Positions 17,021 to 28,686 are shown, numbered from the stretch's first letter. The stretch is 64,000 nt of DNA from Lichenihabitans sp033947565 (GCF_033947565.1 NZ_JARPVX010000002.1:124001-188000); one strand, 5' to 3'. Notes: generated from the letters alone by a model not told the origin. A program made the numbers and translations.

Positions 17021-19471
17021 TCAGGAACGTGCCGTGACCGACTTGGCATCCGTGTCGTCGGCGGCATCGTCGCCGGACCCGCCGTCCGTGTCCGACGCCT
17101 CACCCTCGGCCTTGGCTTTCCGCTTCTTGCCAGCCTCGACGATGTCGCGTTCCGGCCGCGGCAGCACAGGTCCTTCGGGGAACACGAATCCAAGCTTGCG
17201 CTCGGCCCCTTCGCCGCCCGACACCACCACGCGAACCGTCCCACCATTCTTCAAACGACCGAACAGCACCTCGTCGGCCAGCGGCGTCTTGATGTGCTGC
17301 TGGATGACACGCCCCATCGGGCGGGCACCCATGGCCTCATCGTAGCCGTTGTCGATCAGCCACTTGCGGGCTTCCTCGGTCAGCTCGATCGCCACATTGC
17401 GATCCGCCAACTGCGCCTCGAGCTGCAAGACGAACTTGTCCACCACCTTGCCGATCACCGACACCGGCAGATGGCCGAACGGCACCACGGCATCGAGCCG
17501 GTTACGGAATTCCGGCGTGAACAGCTTGTTGATCGCCTCGACATCGTCGCCCGTCCGCTTGGACCGGCCGAACCCGATCGCCTCTCGCGCCATATCGGCC
17601 GCCCCCGCATTCGTCGTCATAATCAGAATGACATTGCGGAAGTCGACCTGCTTGCCATGCTGATCGCTCAGCTTTCCGTGGTCCATGACCTGAAGCAGGA
17701 TGTTGAACAGATCCGGATGGGCCTTCTCGATTTCATCGAGCAGCAGCACGCAATGCGGGTGCTGATCGATCGCATCGGTCAACTGACCGCCCTGATCGAA
17801 GCCGATGTAACCGGGCGGTGCACCGATCAGTCGGCTTACCGTGTGGCGCTCCATATATTCCGACATGTCGAAACGGACCAATTCGACACCGAGGCCGGAC
17901 GCAAGCTGACGAGCCGCTTCTGTCTTGCCGACACCCGTGGGGCCGGAAAAAAGGTAGCAGCCGATCGGCTTCTCGCCATCGCGCAAACCGGCGCGGGCGA
18001 GCTTGATGGCCGAGGTCAGGGCCGCAATGGCCGCATCCTGTCCATAAACCACGCGCTTCAAGGTGTCGTCGAGGTGCTGGAGCACTTCGGCGTCGTCCTT
18101 CGACACGGATTTCGGCGGGATGCGGGCCATCGTGGCGATGGTGGCCTCGATCTCCTTGATGCCGATCGTCTTCTTTCGCTTCGGCTCAGGCAGCAGCATC
18201 TGGCTGGCGCCCGTTTCGTCGATCACGTCGATCGCCTTGTCGGGCAGCTTGCGGTCATGGATGTAGCGTGCCGACAGTTCCACTGCGGCCCGAACGGCTT
18301 CCGCGGTGTAGCGGACCTTGTGGAACTCCTCGAAATAAGGCTTGAGACCCTTCAGGATTTCCACCGCGTCGGTGACGGTCGGCTCCTTCACGTCGATCTT
18401 CTGGAACCGTCGCACGAGGGCCCGGTCCTTCTCGAAATACTGACGGTATTCCTTGTAGGTGGTCGAGCCGATGCAGCGCAGCGACCCCTGGGCCAAGGCG
18501 GGCTTCAGCAGGTTCGAGGCATCCATGGCCCCACCCGAGGTCGCACCAGCCCCGATCACCGTATGGATCTCATCGATAAAGAGGATCGCACCCTTGTGGT
18601 TCTCGACCTCCTTCATGACCTGCTTCAGCCGTTCTTCGAAGTCGCCGCGATAGCGCGTGCCAGCGAGAAGCGTGCCCATGTCGAGCGCGAACACCGTGGC
18701 GCCGGCCAGCACCTCGGGAACTTCGTTCTTGATGATCTTGCGGGCCAGGCCCTCCGCGATGGCGGTCTTGCCGACACCTGGGTCGCCGACCAGCAGGGGA
18801 TTGTTCTTCTGGCGACGGCAAAGCACCTGGATGGTGCGCTGCACCTCGGTCTCGCGGCCGATCAGCGGATCGATGCGGCCATCGCGGGCCTTCTTGTTGA
18901 GGTTGACGCAATAAGCCTCAAGAGCGCCTTCCTTCTTCTTCGAGTCGCCCTGCTCCTTGCCGTCCTTGCCTTCTCGACCTTCGTTGTCGTCGTCCGAACC
19001 GCGCGGACCCTTGCTGCTGTCGGTGGTGCCGGGTCGCTTCGCGATGCCGTGGCTGATGTAATTGACCGCATCGTAGCGGGTCATGTCCTGTTCCTGCAGG
19101 AAATAGGCCGCGTGGCTTTCGCGTTCCGCGAAGATGGCCACGAGCACGTTGGCTCCCGTCACTTCTTCGCGGCCAGACGATTGCACATGGATGTGGGCGC
19201 GCTGGATGACACGCTGGAAGCCGGCCGTCGGCTTCGCATCGTCATTGCCTTCTGCCACGAGGCTTTCGAGCTCCTGGTCGATGTAGTCGACCAGCGTCTT
19301 CTTCAAAGCGTCGACATCGACCGAGCAAGCCTTCATCACGGCATTGGCGTCGCCGTCGTCGATCAGCGAAAGCAGAAGATGTTCGAGCGTCGCGTATTCA
19401 TGGTGATGATCGTTGGCGATGGCCAGCGCGCGGTGGAGGGACTGTTCGAGCGAACGTGAAAATGCGGGCAT
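17021..19471 (-). CDS. clpA: ATP-dependent Clp protease ATP-binding subunit ClpA
   Basis: AAA+ unfoldase that feeds substrates to ClpP; 816 residues. The N-domain (1-150) binds ClpS. A long charged linker rich in Gly, Asp, Glu and Lys spans about 150-180. The first ATPase module has GDPGVGKTAIAEGLA (about 229) and a Walker B with AILFIDEIHTVIGAG; the second has SGPTGVGKTEAARQLA and LLLDEIEKAHPD. The ClpP-contacting loop IGFG follows. The C-terminal tail after about 775 is acidic and lysine-rich. clpS lies 13 bp upstream on the same strand, the usual order for N-end rule proteolysis. Confidence 0.97.
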   Translation of the reverse strand: MPAFSRSLEQSLHRALAIANDHHHEYATLEHLLLSLIDDGDANAVMKACSVDVDALKKTLVDYIDQELESLVAEGNDDAKPTAGFQRVIQRAHIHVQSSGREEVTGANVLVAIFAERESHAAYFLQEQDMTRYDAVNYISHGIAKRPGTTDSSKGPRGSDDDNEGREGKDGKEQGDSKKKEGALEAYCVNLNKKARDGRIDPLIGRETEVQRTIQVLCRRQKNNPLLVGDPGVGKTAIAEGLARKIIKNEVPEVLAGATVFALDMGTLLAGTRYRGDFEERLKQVMKEVENHKGAILFIDEIHTVIGAGATSGGAMDASNLLKPALAQGSLRCIGSTTYKEYRQYFEKDRALVRRFQKIDVKEPTVTDAVEILKGLKPYFEEFHKVRYTAEAVRAAVELSARYIHDRKLPDKAIDVIDETGASQMLLPEPKRKKTIGIKEIEATIATMARIPPKSVSKDDAEVLQHLDDTLKRVVYGQDAAIAALTSAIKLARAGLRDGEKPIGCYLFSGPTGVGKTEAARQLASGLGVELVRFDMSEYMERHTVSRLIGAPPGYIGFDQGGQLTDAIDQHPHCVLLLDEIEKAHPDLFNILLQVMDHGKLSDQHGKQVDFRNVILIMTTNAGAADMAREAIGFGRSKRTGDDVEAINKLFTPEFRNRLDAVVPFGHLPVSVIGKVVDKFVLQLEAQLADRNVAIELTEEARKWLIDNGYDEAMGARPMGRVIQQHIKTPLADEVLFGRLKNGGTVRVVVSGGEGAERKLGFVFPEGPVLPRPERDIVEAGKKRKAKAEGEASDTDGGSGDDAADDTDAKSVTARS

Positions 19472-19484
19472 GTCGGCACCGGCC

Positions 19485-19877
19485 TCACTTCTTTTCCATG
19501 ATGCACTGCAAAGGATGTTGGTTCTTGCGCGCGAAGTCCATGACCTGCGTCACTTTAGTTTCGGCCACCTCGTAGGTGAATACACCGCATTCGCCGACCC
19601 CATGGTGGTGCACGTGCAACATGATGTTGCTGGCCTCATCGGCCGTTTTGTTGAAATATTTCCGCAGCACGGCGACAACGAATTCCATCGGCGTGTAGTC
19701 GTCGTTCAGAAGCAGCACACGGTACATGCTCGGCTTCTTGGTCTGCGTCTTCGGTCGAGTGATGACGGACGTTCCCGCCCCATCCCCGTTGCGTCGCGGC
19801 TCCCGGGCCGCCCGTGGAACAGGCCGGCTCGATGCACCCGTGAGGTCATGGACCGGGCGCGCGTATCCGACCGTCAC
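19485..19877 (-). CDS. clpS: ATP-dependent Clp protease adaptor ClpS
   Basis: Adaptor that binds N-degron substrates and hands them to ClpA. The core shows YRVLLLNDDYTPMEFVVAVL, the HxxG-type stretch HVHHHGVGECGVFTYEVAE and a C-terminal DFARKNQHPLQCIMEKK. The start is set to a GTG at 19877 because AAGGA lies about 10 bases upstream; this gives 130 residues. A longer frame to an ATG at 19940 adds 21 residues without family support. The N-terminal 50 residues are basic and probably disordered, as is common for ClpS extensions. The stop is 13 bp from the clpA start. Confidence 0.93.
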   Translation of the reverse strand: MTVGYARPVHDLTGASSRPVPRAAREPRRNGDGAGTSVITRPKTQTKKPSMYRVLLLNDDYTPMEFVVAVLRKYFNKTADEASNIMLHVHHHGVGECGVFTYEVAETKVTQVMDFARKNQHPLQCIMEKK

Positions 19878-20422
19878 GATGGCGATGTCCTTGCAGTTGC
19901 GGCGGCAGGCTGCCCAGGATGGCGCCCTTGGGTGGGACATGGGTATCGCAGCGCACCTTTGCCAGAGTGGGCCGAAGCGGCAGCGTCAGGAATCTGCGTT
20001 TCGATCATGGCGCGTTCAAGGCTGCCGAGCATGCGGGAATGCTGGCACGCTTGTTGCCCTATTGCAACGCCAGCGCAGCAATGCCCGCCGAACAGCCGAA
20101 CGGAATGGCGTGCAGGTTGCGTCTCGCAGGGGCGGCCTCGTCGCCGCGGTGCCGGCGCGGTTCACCTGAGCGGCGCTGACCGACCGTGGATCTCCGATCG
20201 GCTTAGCAGGCGCCCGCCGTTTGGGTTGGCAGGGAGAATGCTGCGGTGCCGCACGGCGGTTCGAAGATGGCGGATTGCATCGGTTTCGAACGATCGCGGA
20301 CACCATCCCGGGCCGCATTAACGGCGCTGTAACTGCGCTGTCATAGCCTTTCCTTGCGTGCCCTTCGGGTCACGGTGCCGCCATTCCGTACCCCGGACGG
20401 CATCACGCGATCGAGGTTGGCG
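19878..20422. other. Gene-poor intergenic region between clpS and the D,D-carboxypeptidase gene
   Basis: This 545-bp stretch separates two divergent genes and is the longest without a supported gene. Short open frames here lack family features or ribosome binding sites. It must hold the promoters of clpS-clpA and of the carboxypeptidase gene, but I cannot place their boxes with confidence. No strong hairpin or repeat was seen. Confidence 0.6.
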
Positions 20423-22075
20423 ATGGTGGTTCTCAACAGCACAGCGAGCGGTCGCAGGCGCGCCTTGGCGGGCCTCGGGCTGGCTCTTGCGCTGATCGCC
20501 TCGACGACTGCCGAAGCGCGCGGCCATCATCACGGCGTTCGAGCGGCCCATGCGCGCCCCTCCGGCTCGGCGCAATCGTCGCCGGCCTTTGCGGCGCTGG
20601 TGGTGGACGTCAACACCGGCCGCACCCTTTACGCCGACCGCGAGAACGAGCTTCGCCATCCTGCGTCGATCACCAAGGTGATGACGCTGTTCCTCCTGTT
20701 CGAGAAGCTGCAGTCGGGTGACATCAGCCTCGACACCCGCATCCCCGTGTCGCGGCACGCCGCCAGCATGACGCCCACCAAGCTGGGCCTGCGGCCCGGC
20801 TCGACGATCCGCGTCGAGGACGCCATCAAGGCCATCGTGACCAAATCCGCCAACGACATGGCGGTCGCGGTGGCGGAAGCCGTCGGTGGCGGCGACGAAG
20901 ATCATTTCGCGGAACTGATGACCCGCAAGGCGCATGCGCTTGGCATGTTCCGCACCGTTTACGTCAATGCCTCGGGTCTGCCGGACAACCGGCAGATTAC
21001 CACGGCACACGATCTGGCGCTGCTCGGCCGCGCCATTCAGGACCGCTTCCCGACCTACTACCACTTCTTCTCGACCCCGAGCTTCACCTATGCGGGCGAG
21101 ACCATGGCGAACCACAACCACCTGATGGAACGGGTGGAAGGCATGGACGGCATCAAGACCGGCTATACCAACGCGTCCGGTTTCAACCTGCTGTCGAACG
21201 TCAATCGTGGCGGCCACCACATCGTGGCCGTGGTGATGGGCGGCAAGTCGGCGGCCGGTCGCGACCACATCATGGAAGGGCTGATCGCCCAGCACCTCGA
21301 ACAGGCCGCACCGACGCGCGTCGCCGGTAAGATCGAGGAAGAAAAGCCCATCGAGGAGCCTGCCGCCACGGTGGCGCAGCAGGACGACGACGCCGACGGT
21401 GGCGATGCCGAAGCCCATGACAGCAGCCCGACCGTCAGCGCCAGCCCGAGCCTCATCGCGCCGACCATGGCGGTGCCGCCCATGCCGATGAAGCGCATGC
21501 GGACGGCCGATGTGCGTCCCGCCTTCGTGACAGGCGCGCCGCGCACTGCTGAGACCGCCCGTGGTCCTGCAGTGCTGGCGGCCGATCGCGGCCGAAGCGC
21601 GCTCGACGGCTCAACGAGCAGCCGAGTCGTTCCGACCGATCGCGACGCCGTGACACCTGCAACCGCGACCCCATCCAGCATGAAGTGGGTCACCGGCGCG
21701 GCACCGGCCCGGCAAGCCGCCGTGCCTGCCAAGCCCGTGCGGGTGGCCAGCGCGGCTGCCGACGACGTGACCTCGTCTATCAGGCCCGGTCGGGCCGACA
21801 CGCGTGACGCCGCCGCTTCGCCGCAAGGGCGTGGCGACTGGACCATCCAGGTCGGCGCCACCAAAACCGCCCGGGAAGCCGATGCCCTGCTCGACAAGGC
21901 GAAGACGGACGGCCGCTCGGCCCTCGGCTCGGCGCGACCCGTCACCGAGAAGGTGCGCAAGGGACGTACGCTCCTGTATCGCGCCCGCTTCGCGGGCCTG
22001 GGCCCGGATCAGGCTCAGGACGCGTGCCGGACCCTGAAGCGGTCGGGCTTCGCGTGCTTTGCCACCAAGGATTGA
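20423..22075 (+). CDS. D-alanyl-D-alanine carboxypeptidase with C-terminal SPOR domain
   Basis: Periplasmic penicillin-binding protein (DacA/DacF family) that trims peptidoglycan pentapeptides. The 550-residue product starts with a signal peptide (LGLALALIASTTAEARG). Catalytic motifs are PASITKVM (SxxK, about residue 88), TKSANDMAV (SxN) and IKTGYTNASG (KTG). A long low-complexity linker (about 295-470) leads to a C-terminal SPOR domain, WTIQVGATKTAREADALL to the end, which binds denuded glycan at the division site. The ATG at 20423 follows GAGGTTG; an upstream TTG frame is less likely. This domain pairing is common in Hyphomicrobiales. Confidence 0.93.
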   Translation: MVVLNSTASGRRRALAGLGLALALIASTTAEARGHHHGVRAAHARPSGSAQSSPAFAALVVDVNTGRTLYADRENELRHPASITKVMTLFLLFEKLQSGDISLDTRIPVSRHAASMTPTKLGLRPGSTIRVEDAIKAIVTKSANDMAVAVAEAVGGGDEDHFAELMTRKAHALGMFRTVYVNASGLPDNRQITTAHDLALLGRAIQDRFPTYYHFFSTPSFTYAGETMANHNHLMERVEGMDGIKTGYTNASGFNLLSNVNRGGHHIVAVVMGGKSAAGRDHIMEGLIAQHLEQAAPTRVAGKIEEEKPIEEPAATVAQQDDDADGGDAEAHDSSPTVSASPSLIAPTMAVPPMPMKRMRTADVRPAFVTGAPRTAETARGPAVLAADRGRSALDGSTSSRVVPTDRDAVTPATATPSSMKWVTGAAPARQAAVPAKPVRVASAAADDVTSSIRPGRADTRDAAASPQGRGDWTIQVGATKTAREADALLDKAKTDGRSALGSARPVTEKVRKGRTLLYRARFAGLGPDQAQDACRTLKRSGFACFATKD

Positions 22076-22139
22076 GTCGCCCTTCGCCCCGGACGGCCTC
22101 GGCCGCCCGACCGCCTGTTCAGCATCAAGCGTAGCGAGT

Positions 22140-22982
22140 TCACCGATGCCGGCGCATCAAAACATCTTTGGCTTCGTTCACCCGGGCCGCCATCGCGGTG
22201 GAGCCACCATGGTCGGGGTGATGCAGCTTCATGAGGGCCCGGTGGGCGCGCGCGATCTCCTCCCCGCTCGCGCCTTCCGCAAGGCCAAGCACATGGTAAG
22301 CCTCGTGGTCCGGCATGCGCACCGGGCGCCCCGTCCTGCCGCCCGCCTCCGTGCGCCGCGTGTCATCACCGAACTCCGCTGCTACGCGCCATCCGGGAAA
22401 CCGGCCGTCGAGATAAGCTTCCAGCACGCGAGCGGCCTCGGGATCGGCACCGATGCACCAGCGATAGCTCGCAGCACATTCGGGGCCTGACAAGGATTCG
22501 AGCAGCCGTCCCGCATGAGGACCGCCGGTGAACTGACCGCGCATCAGGCCAGCAGCGCGGTCGATGACCACATCGAGCGTGTTGGTGCGGACGCGGATCG
22601 GACCCGCGTCGGGTCTCACCCGCCCCGTGAAGCCGCCCGGCCAGGATGCCCACAATCGTCTCGAGGCGCCTGCCGGCTTCGCCACGAGCCATAGCCCCAC
22701 GCCAGCCGCCAGCAGCGCCACGTTCAACTCGCCGCGCAGGATCATGGCGGCCGCGAGCAGCAAGGCGATGCTGCCGCCGCCCTGCCGGAGCAGCCGGGCC
22801 AGCGCCGCAGGATTGGCGCGTTGAACGCCCCTCAGCAGAATGGAGGACAGCCAGAGCAGAAGAAGGCCGGCGACGAGCATGGGCATGGCGGCGGTTCTGG
22901 CCCGCCACACCGCGCCGCGCAAGGCCGTGCCGGGCGGCATCAGGCTGGTCTTGTTAACGGCTCGCGTGTAGGGTTCTGCCAT
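22140..22982 (-). CDS. DnaJ-domain membrane protein
   Basis: About 280 residues. The N-terminal half has two hydrophobic segments, MLVAGLLLLWLSSILL and SIALLLAAAMI, with a third near ELNVALLAAGVGLWLVA. The C-terminus is a J-domain (about 225-280): EAYHVLGLAEGASGEEIARA then LMKLHHPDHGGS with the HPD motif. In DjlA-like and DUF-type relatives the J-domain recruits DnaK to the inner membrane. Start choice is uncertain: 22982 was used, but ATGs at codons 15 and 33 are possible. It lies divergent from the tRNA gene and converges on the carboxypeptidase gene. Confidence 0.85.
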   Translation of the reverse strand: MAEPYTRAVNKTSLMPPGTALRGAVWRARTAAMPMLVAGLLLLWLSSILLRGVQRANPAALARLLRQGGGSIALLLAAAMILRGELNVALLAAGVGLWLVAKPAGASRRLWASWPGGFTGRVRPDAGPIRVRTNTLDVVIDRAAGLMRGQFTGGPHAGRLLESLSGPECAASYRWCIGADPEAARVLEAYLDGRFPGWRVAAEFGDDTRRTEAGGRTGRPVRMPDHEAYHVLGLAEGASGEEIARAHRALMKLHHPDHGGSTAMAARVNEAKDVLMRRHR

Positions 22983-22997
22983 CCCGCGTCACGGCAC

Positions 22998-23070
22998 GGG
23001 CCGGTAGCTCAATGGTTAGAGCCGGCCGCTCATAACGGTCTGGTTGGGGGTTCAAGTCCCTCCCGGCCCA
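22998..23070 (+). tRNA. tRNA with CAT anticodon (tRNA-Ile2 or elongator tRNA-Met)
   Basis: The 73-base cloverleaf has acceptor GGGCCGG/CCGGCCC, D arm GCTC/GAGC, anticodon stem GGCCG/CGGTC with loop CTCATAA (anticodon CAT), and T arm GGGGG/CCCTC with TTCAAGT. The fully paired first acceptor base rules out initiator tRNA. The short D loop (AATGGTTA) and acceptor resemble tRNA-Ile2, whose C34 is modified to lysidine, but elongator Met cannot be excluded by eye. After the discriminator A the DNA reads CCG, so a full CCA end is not encoded. Confidence 0.9.
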
Positions 23071-23182
23071 CCGGCACTTCGGGTTCTCGGGCCGCTTGGT
23101 GGCTCAGCCTCTTCGATCGGTGGTCGCCAAAACGCGTCCGGGTGCTGTTGAGCGCGGCCCCGCTTCTCGGCTAGGACGGGGG

Positions 23183-23914
23183 ATGTCACCCCATATCAGC
23201 GTTACGGCCGCTTTCCTGGCAGGTCTGGTCTCGTTTCTCAGCCCCTGCGTGCTGCCGCTCGTGCCGCCCTACCTGTGCTACCTCGCCGGTACCACGCTCG
23301 ATACCCTGCAGCACAAAAGCGACGGCCGCTCGCGCCGGCAGATCGTGCTGGCGAGCCTCGTCTTCGTAGCCGGCTTCACCACGGTTTTCGTGGCGCTCGG
23401 CGCCACCGCCTCGGCTTTCGGGCAGTTGATCCGCCGCTTCGACACCCTGCTGTCGGCTGCGGCCGGCCTCGCGATCATCGTCATGGGGCTGCACTTCCTT
23501 GGGCTGTTCAGGCTCGCCTTCCTGTATCGGGAGAAGCGCGTCAGCGTGGAACGGGCGACGGGTCTCGGCCCTGCTTACCTGATGGGCCTCGCCTTCGCGT
23601 TCGGCTGGACGCCTTGCATCGGACCGATCCTGGCCGCGATCCTGGCGATCGCCGGATCGGAAGCCACGGTCGGCCGCGGCGCGGCACTTCTGGCGGCCTA
23701 TTCGGCCGGCCTCGGCCTGCCCTTCGTGGCATCGGCCTTCATGGTCGGAGGCTTCGTGCGGTTTTCACGCGGCTTTCGTCGTTATTTCCCAGCCGTCGAG
23801 AAGGTGGCCGGAGGATTGCTGGTGTTGACGGGCCTCGCCTTTCTGAGCGGCGGCATGCAGAGCCTGTCGTTCTGGCTCCTGCAGACCTTCCCGGGTCTGG
23901 CGGCACTTGGATAA
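23183..23914 (+). CDS. ccdA: Cytochrome c biogenesis protein CcdA (DsbD-type membrane domain)
   Basis: Inner-membrane protein of 243 residues that passes electrons from cytoplasmic thioredoxin to periplasmic thiol proteins, chiefly for cytochrome c maturation. Six hydrophobic helices are visible. Redox Cys lie in SFLSPCVLPLVPPYL (helix 1) and in FGWTPCIGPILAAILAI (helix 4), both classical CcdA motifs. Start at 23183 after a purine-rich GGGGG stretch. It stands alone on the plus strand between a tRNA and a hairpin that separates it from the liv binding-protein gene. Confidence 0.93.
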   Translation: MSPHISVTAAFLAGLVSFLSPCVLPLVPPYLCYLAGTTLDTLQHKSDGRSRRQIVLASLVFVAGFTTVFVALGATASAFGQLIRRFDTLLSAAAGLAIIVMGLHFLGLFRLAFLYREKRVSVERATGLGPAYLMGLAFAFGWTPCIGPILAAILAIAGSEATVGRGAALLAAYSAGLGLPFVASAFMVGGFVRFSRGFRRYFPAVEKVAGGLLVLTGLAFLSGGMQSLSFWLLQTFPGLAALG

Positions 23915-23920
23915 AACAAA

Positions 23921-23946
23921 GCCCCCGATCCGCAAGGATCGGGGGC
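23921..23946 (-). terminator. Terminator between ccdA and the liv binding-protein gene
   Basis: GCCCCCGATCC and GGATCGGGGGC form a perfect 11-bp stem closed by a GCAA tetraloop. On the minus strand it is followed by TTTGTTTTAT, so it is a good intrinsic terminator for the liv operon; on the plus strand no T run follows, but the hairpin starts only 6 bp after the ccdA stop and may also act there. Confidence 0.85.
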
Positions 23947-23977
23947 CGAGACAATTCTTAGACGAGACGGCGACGGA

Positions 23978-25096
23978 TCACTTGTTTTCGAAATAGGTGA
24001 TCTTGCCGTCCGGGCCCTTCTTCCAGGTGTACATCACGTAGCCGGCCTTGCTCAGGTCGCCCTTTTTGTCGAAGGACAGATCACCCAGCACGGTCTTGAA
24101 CGTGTGGCCGGCGTGCATGTATTCGGCCATCTTCTTGGGGTCGACCGACTTCGTGGCTTCGGCGGCTTCCGCCATCACCTGCACGGCCGCATAGCTATAC
24201 AGCGTATAGGCCTGCGGATCGAAGTTCTTGTCGGTGAACTCCTTCACGATGGCGGCGTTCTCGGGGCGGTTCTTTGCCTCGGGGCCGAAGGTCATCAGGG
24301 TGCCCTCGGCACCCGGGCCGGCGATGGCCGCGAACTCGTTGTCGGTGATGCCGTCGCCCGACATCATCACGGCCTTGATGCCCTGGTCGGTCATCTGGCG
24401 GCGGATCAGGCCGCCTTCGGGATGCAGGCCGCCCCAATAAACCAGGTCGGCGCCGGACGCCTTCACCTTCGAAACGACGGCCGAATAATCCTTTTCGCCG
24501 GTGTTGACGCCCTCGTAGACCACTTCCTTGACGCCGGCCTTGTTCATGGCTGCCTTGGTGGCGTCGGCGAGACCCTTACCGTAGGTGGTCTTGTCGTGAA
24601 GAATGGCGATCTTCTTTCCCTTGAAGTTGTCGACGATGTACTTCGCCGCAACGTCGCCCTGCTGGTCATCGCGCCCGCAGGTGCGGAACGTGTTCCACTT
24701 GCCGGTTTCGGTGAACTTCGGGTTGGTGGATGCCGGGGTGATCTGCAGCATCCCGTTTTCTTCGTAGACGTCGGAGGTCGGGATCGAGATGCCCGAGTTG
24801 AAGTGGCCCACCACCCACTTGACGCCGTCGCCGACGAAGCGGTTCGCGGCCGAAACGCCCTGCTTTGGGTCGCCGGCATCGTCACCGACCTCGACCGAGA
24901 TCTTCTGGCCGAGCACGCCGCCCTTGGCGTTCAGATCCTCGACGGCCTGTTCGGTGCCGCGCTGCAGCTGCGCCCCGAAGGCGGCATTGGCGCCGGTGAT
25001 CGGGCCCGCCACACCGAGCTTGATGTCCGCATGGGCGGCACCGGCAAAGGCCAGGCCCGCGGCCAGCACGAAGCCGGTCAATCCAAGTTGTTTCAT
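23978..25096 (-). CDS. livK: Branched-chain amino acid ABC transporter substrate-binding protein
   Basis: Periplasmic binding protein of 372 residues with an N-terminal signal peptide ending AGAAHA. The mature protein begins DIKLGVAGPITGANAAFG and shows EVGDDAGDPKQGVSAANRFV and GHFNSGISIPTSDVYEE, typical of the LivJ/LivK family. It is the last gene of the minus-strand block livH-livM-livG-livF-DUF6867 and is set 154 bp from DUF6867, so it may have its own promoter for higher expression. The natural ligand may be a branched-chain amino acid or another amide; sequence alone does not decide. Confidence 0.94.
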   Translation of the reverse strand: MKQLGLTGFVLAAGLAFAGAAHADIKLGVAGPITGANAAFGAQLQRGTEQAVEDLNAKGGVLGQKISVEVGDDAGDPKQGVSAANRFVGDGVKWVVGHFNSGISIPTSDVYEENGMLQITPASTNPKFTETGKWNTFRTCGRDDQQGDVAAKYIVDNFKGKKIAILHDKTTYGKGLADATKAAMNKAGVKEVVYEGVNTGEKDYSAVVSKVKASGADLVYWGGLHPEGGLIRRQMTDQGIKAVMMSGDGITDNEFAAIAGPGAEGTLMTFGPEAKNRPENAAIVKEFTDKNFDPQAYTLYSYAAVQVMAEAAEATKSVDPKKMAEYMHAGHTFKTVLGDLSFDKKGDLSKAGYVMYTWKKGPDGKITYFENK

Positions 25097-25250
25097 ATCA
25101 ATCCCCGATACGTTGAAAGACTATCAGCAGTGGTTGGGCGCCGAGCCAAGCGATCCACTCTGGAAATGTTGCGCATCTTCCAAAGCTTGTCACGTCGATT
25201 CGCGGCAGATGGGCGCCGTCTTTTCCTTGCGGTGGTGAAGAACCGCAGGG

Positions 25251-25603
25251 TCAAGATTTCATGGCCCATCCGAGCGGACCCGAACGACGATAGATCCAGG
25301 AATATTGCGTGCTCATCTGTTCCGAGCGGCGCGACCGATAGCCATAGCCGGACGCCAAGCAGGCCAGCACGAATGCAACGACGAAATATTGCAGGCTGAA
25401 CAGGTCTTCGCCAACGAGCGCATAGTGAAGGAAGCGCACACCGGCCGCGAGCAGCAGCATGTAGAGCGGCACCATCCAGAAGCCGCGCCATGTTCCGGCA
25501 ATGGCGCGCCCGGCCTGCCAGGCCAGCACGCCGCCGATCAGCACCGTGATCAGCAGGAAATGCAGCAACCCGCCATCGTCGGCGGTGTAAAGCAAGCCGT
25601 TCA

Positions 25604-25604
<1 letters not shown>
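25251..25604 (-). CDS. DUF6867 small membrane protein in the liv operon
   Basis: 117 residues with three hydrophobic helices: LLHFLLITVLIGGVLAW, GFWMVPLYMLLLAAGVRFL and FVVAFVLACLASGYGY. The C-terminus holds RRSEQMSTQYSWIYRRSGPLGW, which resembles the conserved tail of a protein family found inside Liv-type operons of Hyphomicrobiales (named DUF6867, as I recall). Its ATG overlaps the livF stop by one base (TGATG), so it is co-translated with the ATPase. It may be an accessory subunit of the transporter; direct evidence is lacking. Confidence 0.78.
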
Positions 25605-26367
<763 letters not shown>

Positions 26368-26371
<4 letters not shown>

Positions 26372-27293
26372 GATGCCTCCTCGGCCAGGTCGATCTCGTG
26401 TTCGACCTCTTCGACCTCCTCGTCCTCGACGCCCAGATAGGCGGCGATCACCTTCGGGTCGTCGCGGATCTGCGCCGGCGTGCCGTCGGCGATCTTGGTG
26501 CCGTAATCGAGCACCACCACGTGGTCCGAGATCTCCATCACGACGCTCATGTCGTGCTCGATCAGCAGCACGGCTGTGGCGTGGTCCTTGCGGATCGTGC
26601 GGAGAAGCGTGTTGAGTTCGAGCGACTCGCGCGGGTTGAGACCCGCGGCCGGTTCGTCGAGACACAACAGGATCGGGTCGGTGCACATGGCGCGCGCGAT
26701 CTCGAGACGCCGCTGGTCGCCATAAGGCAGGTCTCCGGCCGGATCGTCGGCCCGGTTCAGGAGGCCGATGCGGTCGAGCCATTCGGTGGCCTTGGTGACG
26801 GCCGCCTTTTCCTTGGCCTTGTAGCCGCCGAGACCAAGGATGCCGCCGATCGTGAAGCCGGAAGCCTTCATCAAGGCATTGTGCTGCGCCACGAGCAGGT
26901 TTTCGAGCACCGTCATGCCGGTGAACAGGCGGATGTTCTGGAATGTGCGGGCCACGCGGGCCTGCCCGGCGATCTCGTGGCCGGGCATGCGCTCCAGCAG
27001 GTAGACGTCGCCCGAATTGCTGCGTCCGTGACGCGAGCCCGTGCTGGTCAGGTGCGCGACGTCCGGGGCCGCCGCGATGCCCTGTCGGGCCAGGGCGAGG
27101 CGCCCTTCGGTCGGTTTGTAGAAGCCCGTGACGCAGTTGAAGACCGTGGTCTTGCCGGCGCCGTTGGGACCGATCAGCGCCGTGATGTCGCTGCGCCCCA
27201 CCGAAAAGCTGAGGCCGTTGACGGCCACGAGGCCACCGAACCGCATCGTAAGGTGCTCGACGACGAGCAGCGGGTCCGTTTCCCAAGACGCCA

Positions 27294-27294
<1 letters not shown>
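26368..27294 (-). CDS. livG: Branched-chain amino acid ABC transporter ATP-binding protein LivG
   Basis: 308-residue ATPase. Walker A is GPNGAGKTTVFNCVTG, the Q-loop is RVARTFQNIRLF, and Walker B is ILLCLDEPAAGLNP with LLIEHDMSVVM after it. Between Walker A and the Q-loop there is an insertion of about 35 residues (around SGDVYLLERMPGHEI), seen in many alphaproteobacterial LivG proteins. The signature segment reads LPYGDQRRLEIARAM. The C-terminus is an acidic tail rich in Glu. Its start codon shares one base with the livM stop region; the genes are tightly coupled. Confidence 0.94.
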
Positions 27295-28682
<1,388 letters not shown>

Positions 28683-28686
28683 CGGC

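Noticed and set aside
16448..19459. 1003-codon open frame on the plus strand
   Set aside because: It is antisense to clpA and the Mrp gene, has His/Arg-rich shadow composition and no family features. High GC produces such long antisense frames.
19919..20179. Short plus-strand frame in the clpS upstream region
   Set aside because: No domain, weak start, and atypical residue composition. Treated as non-coding.
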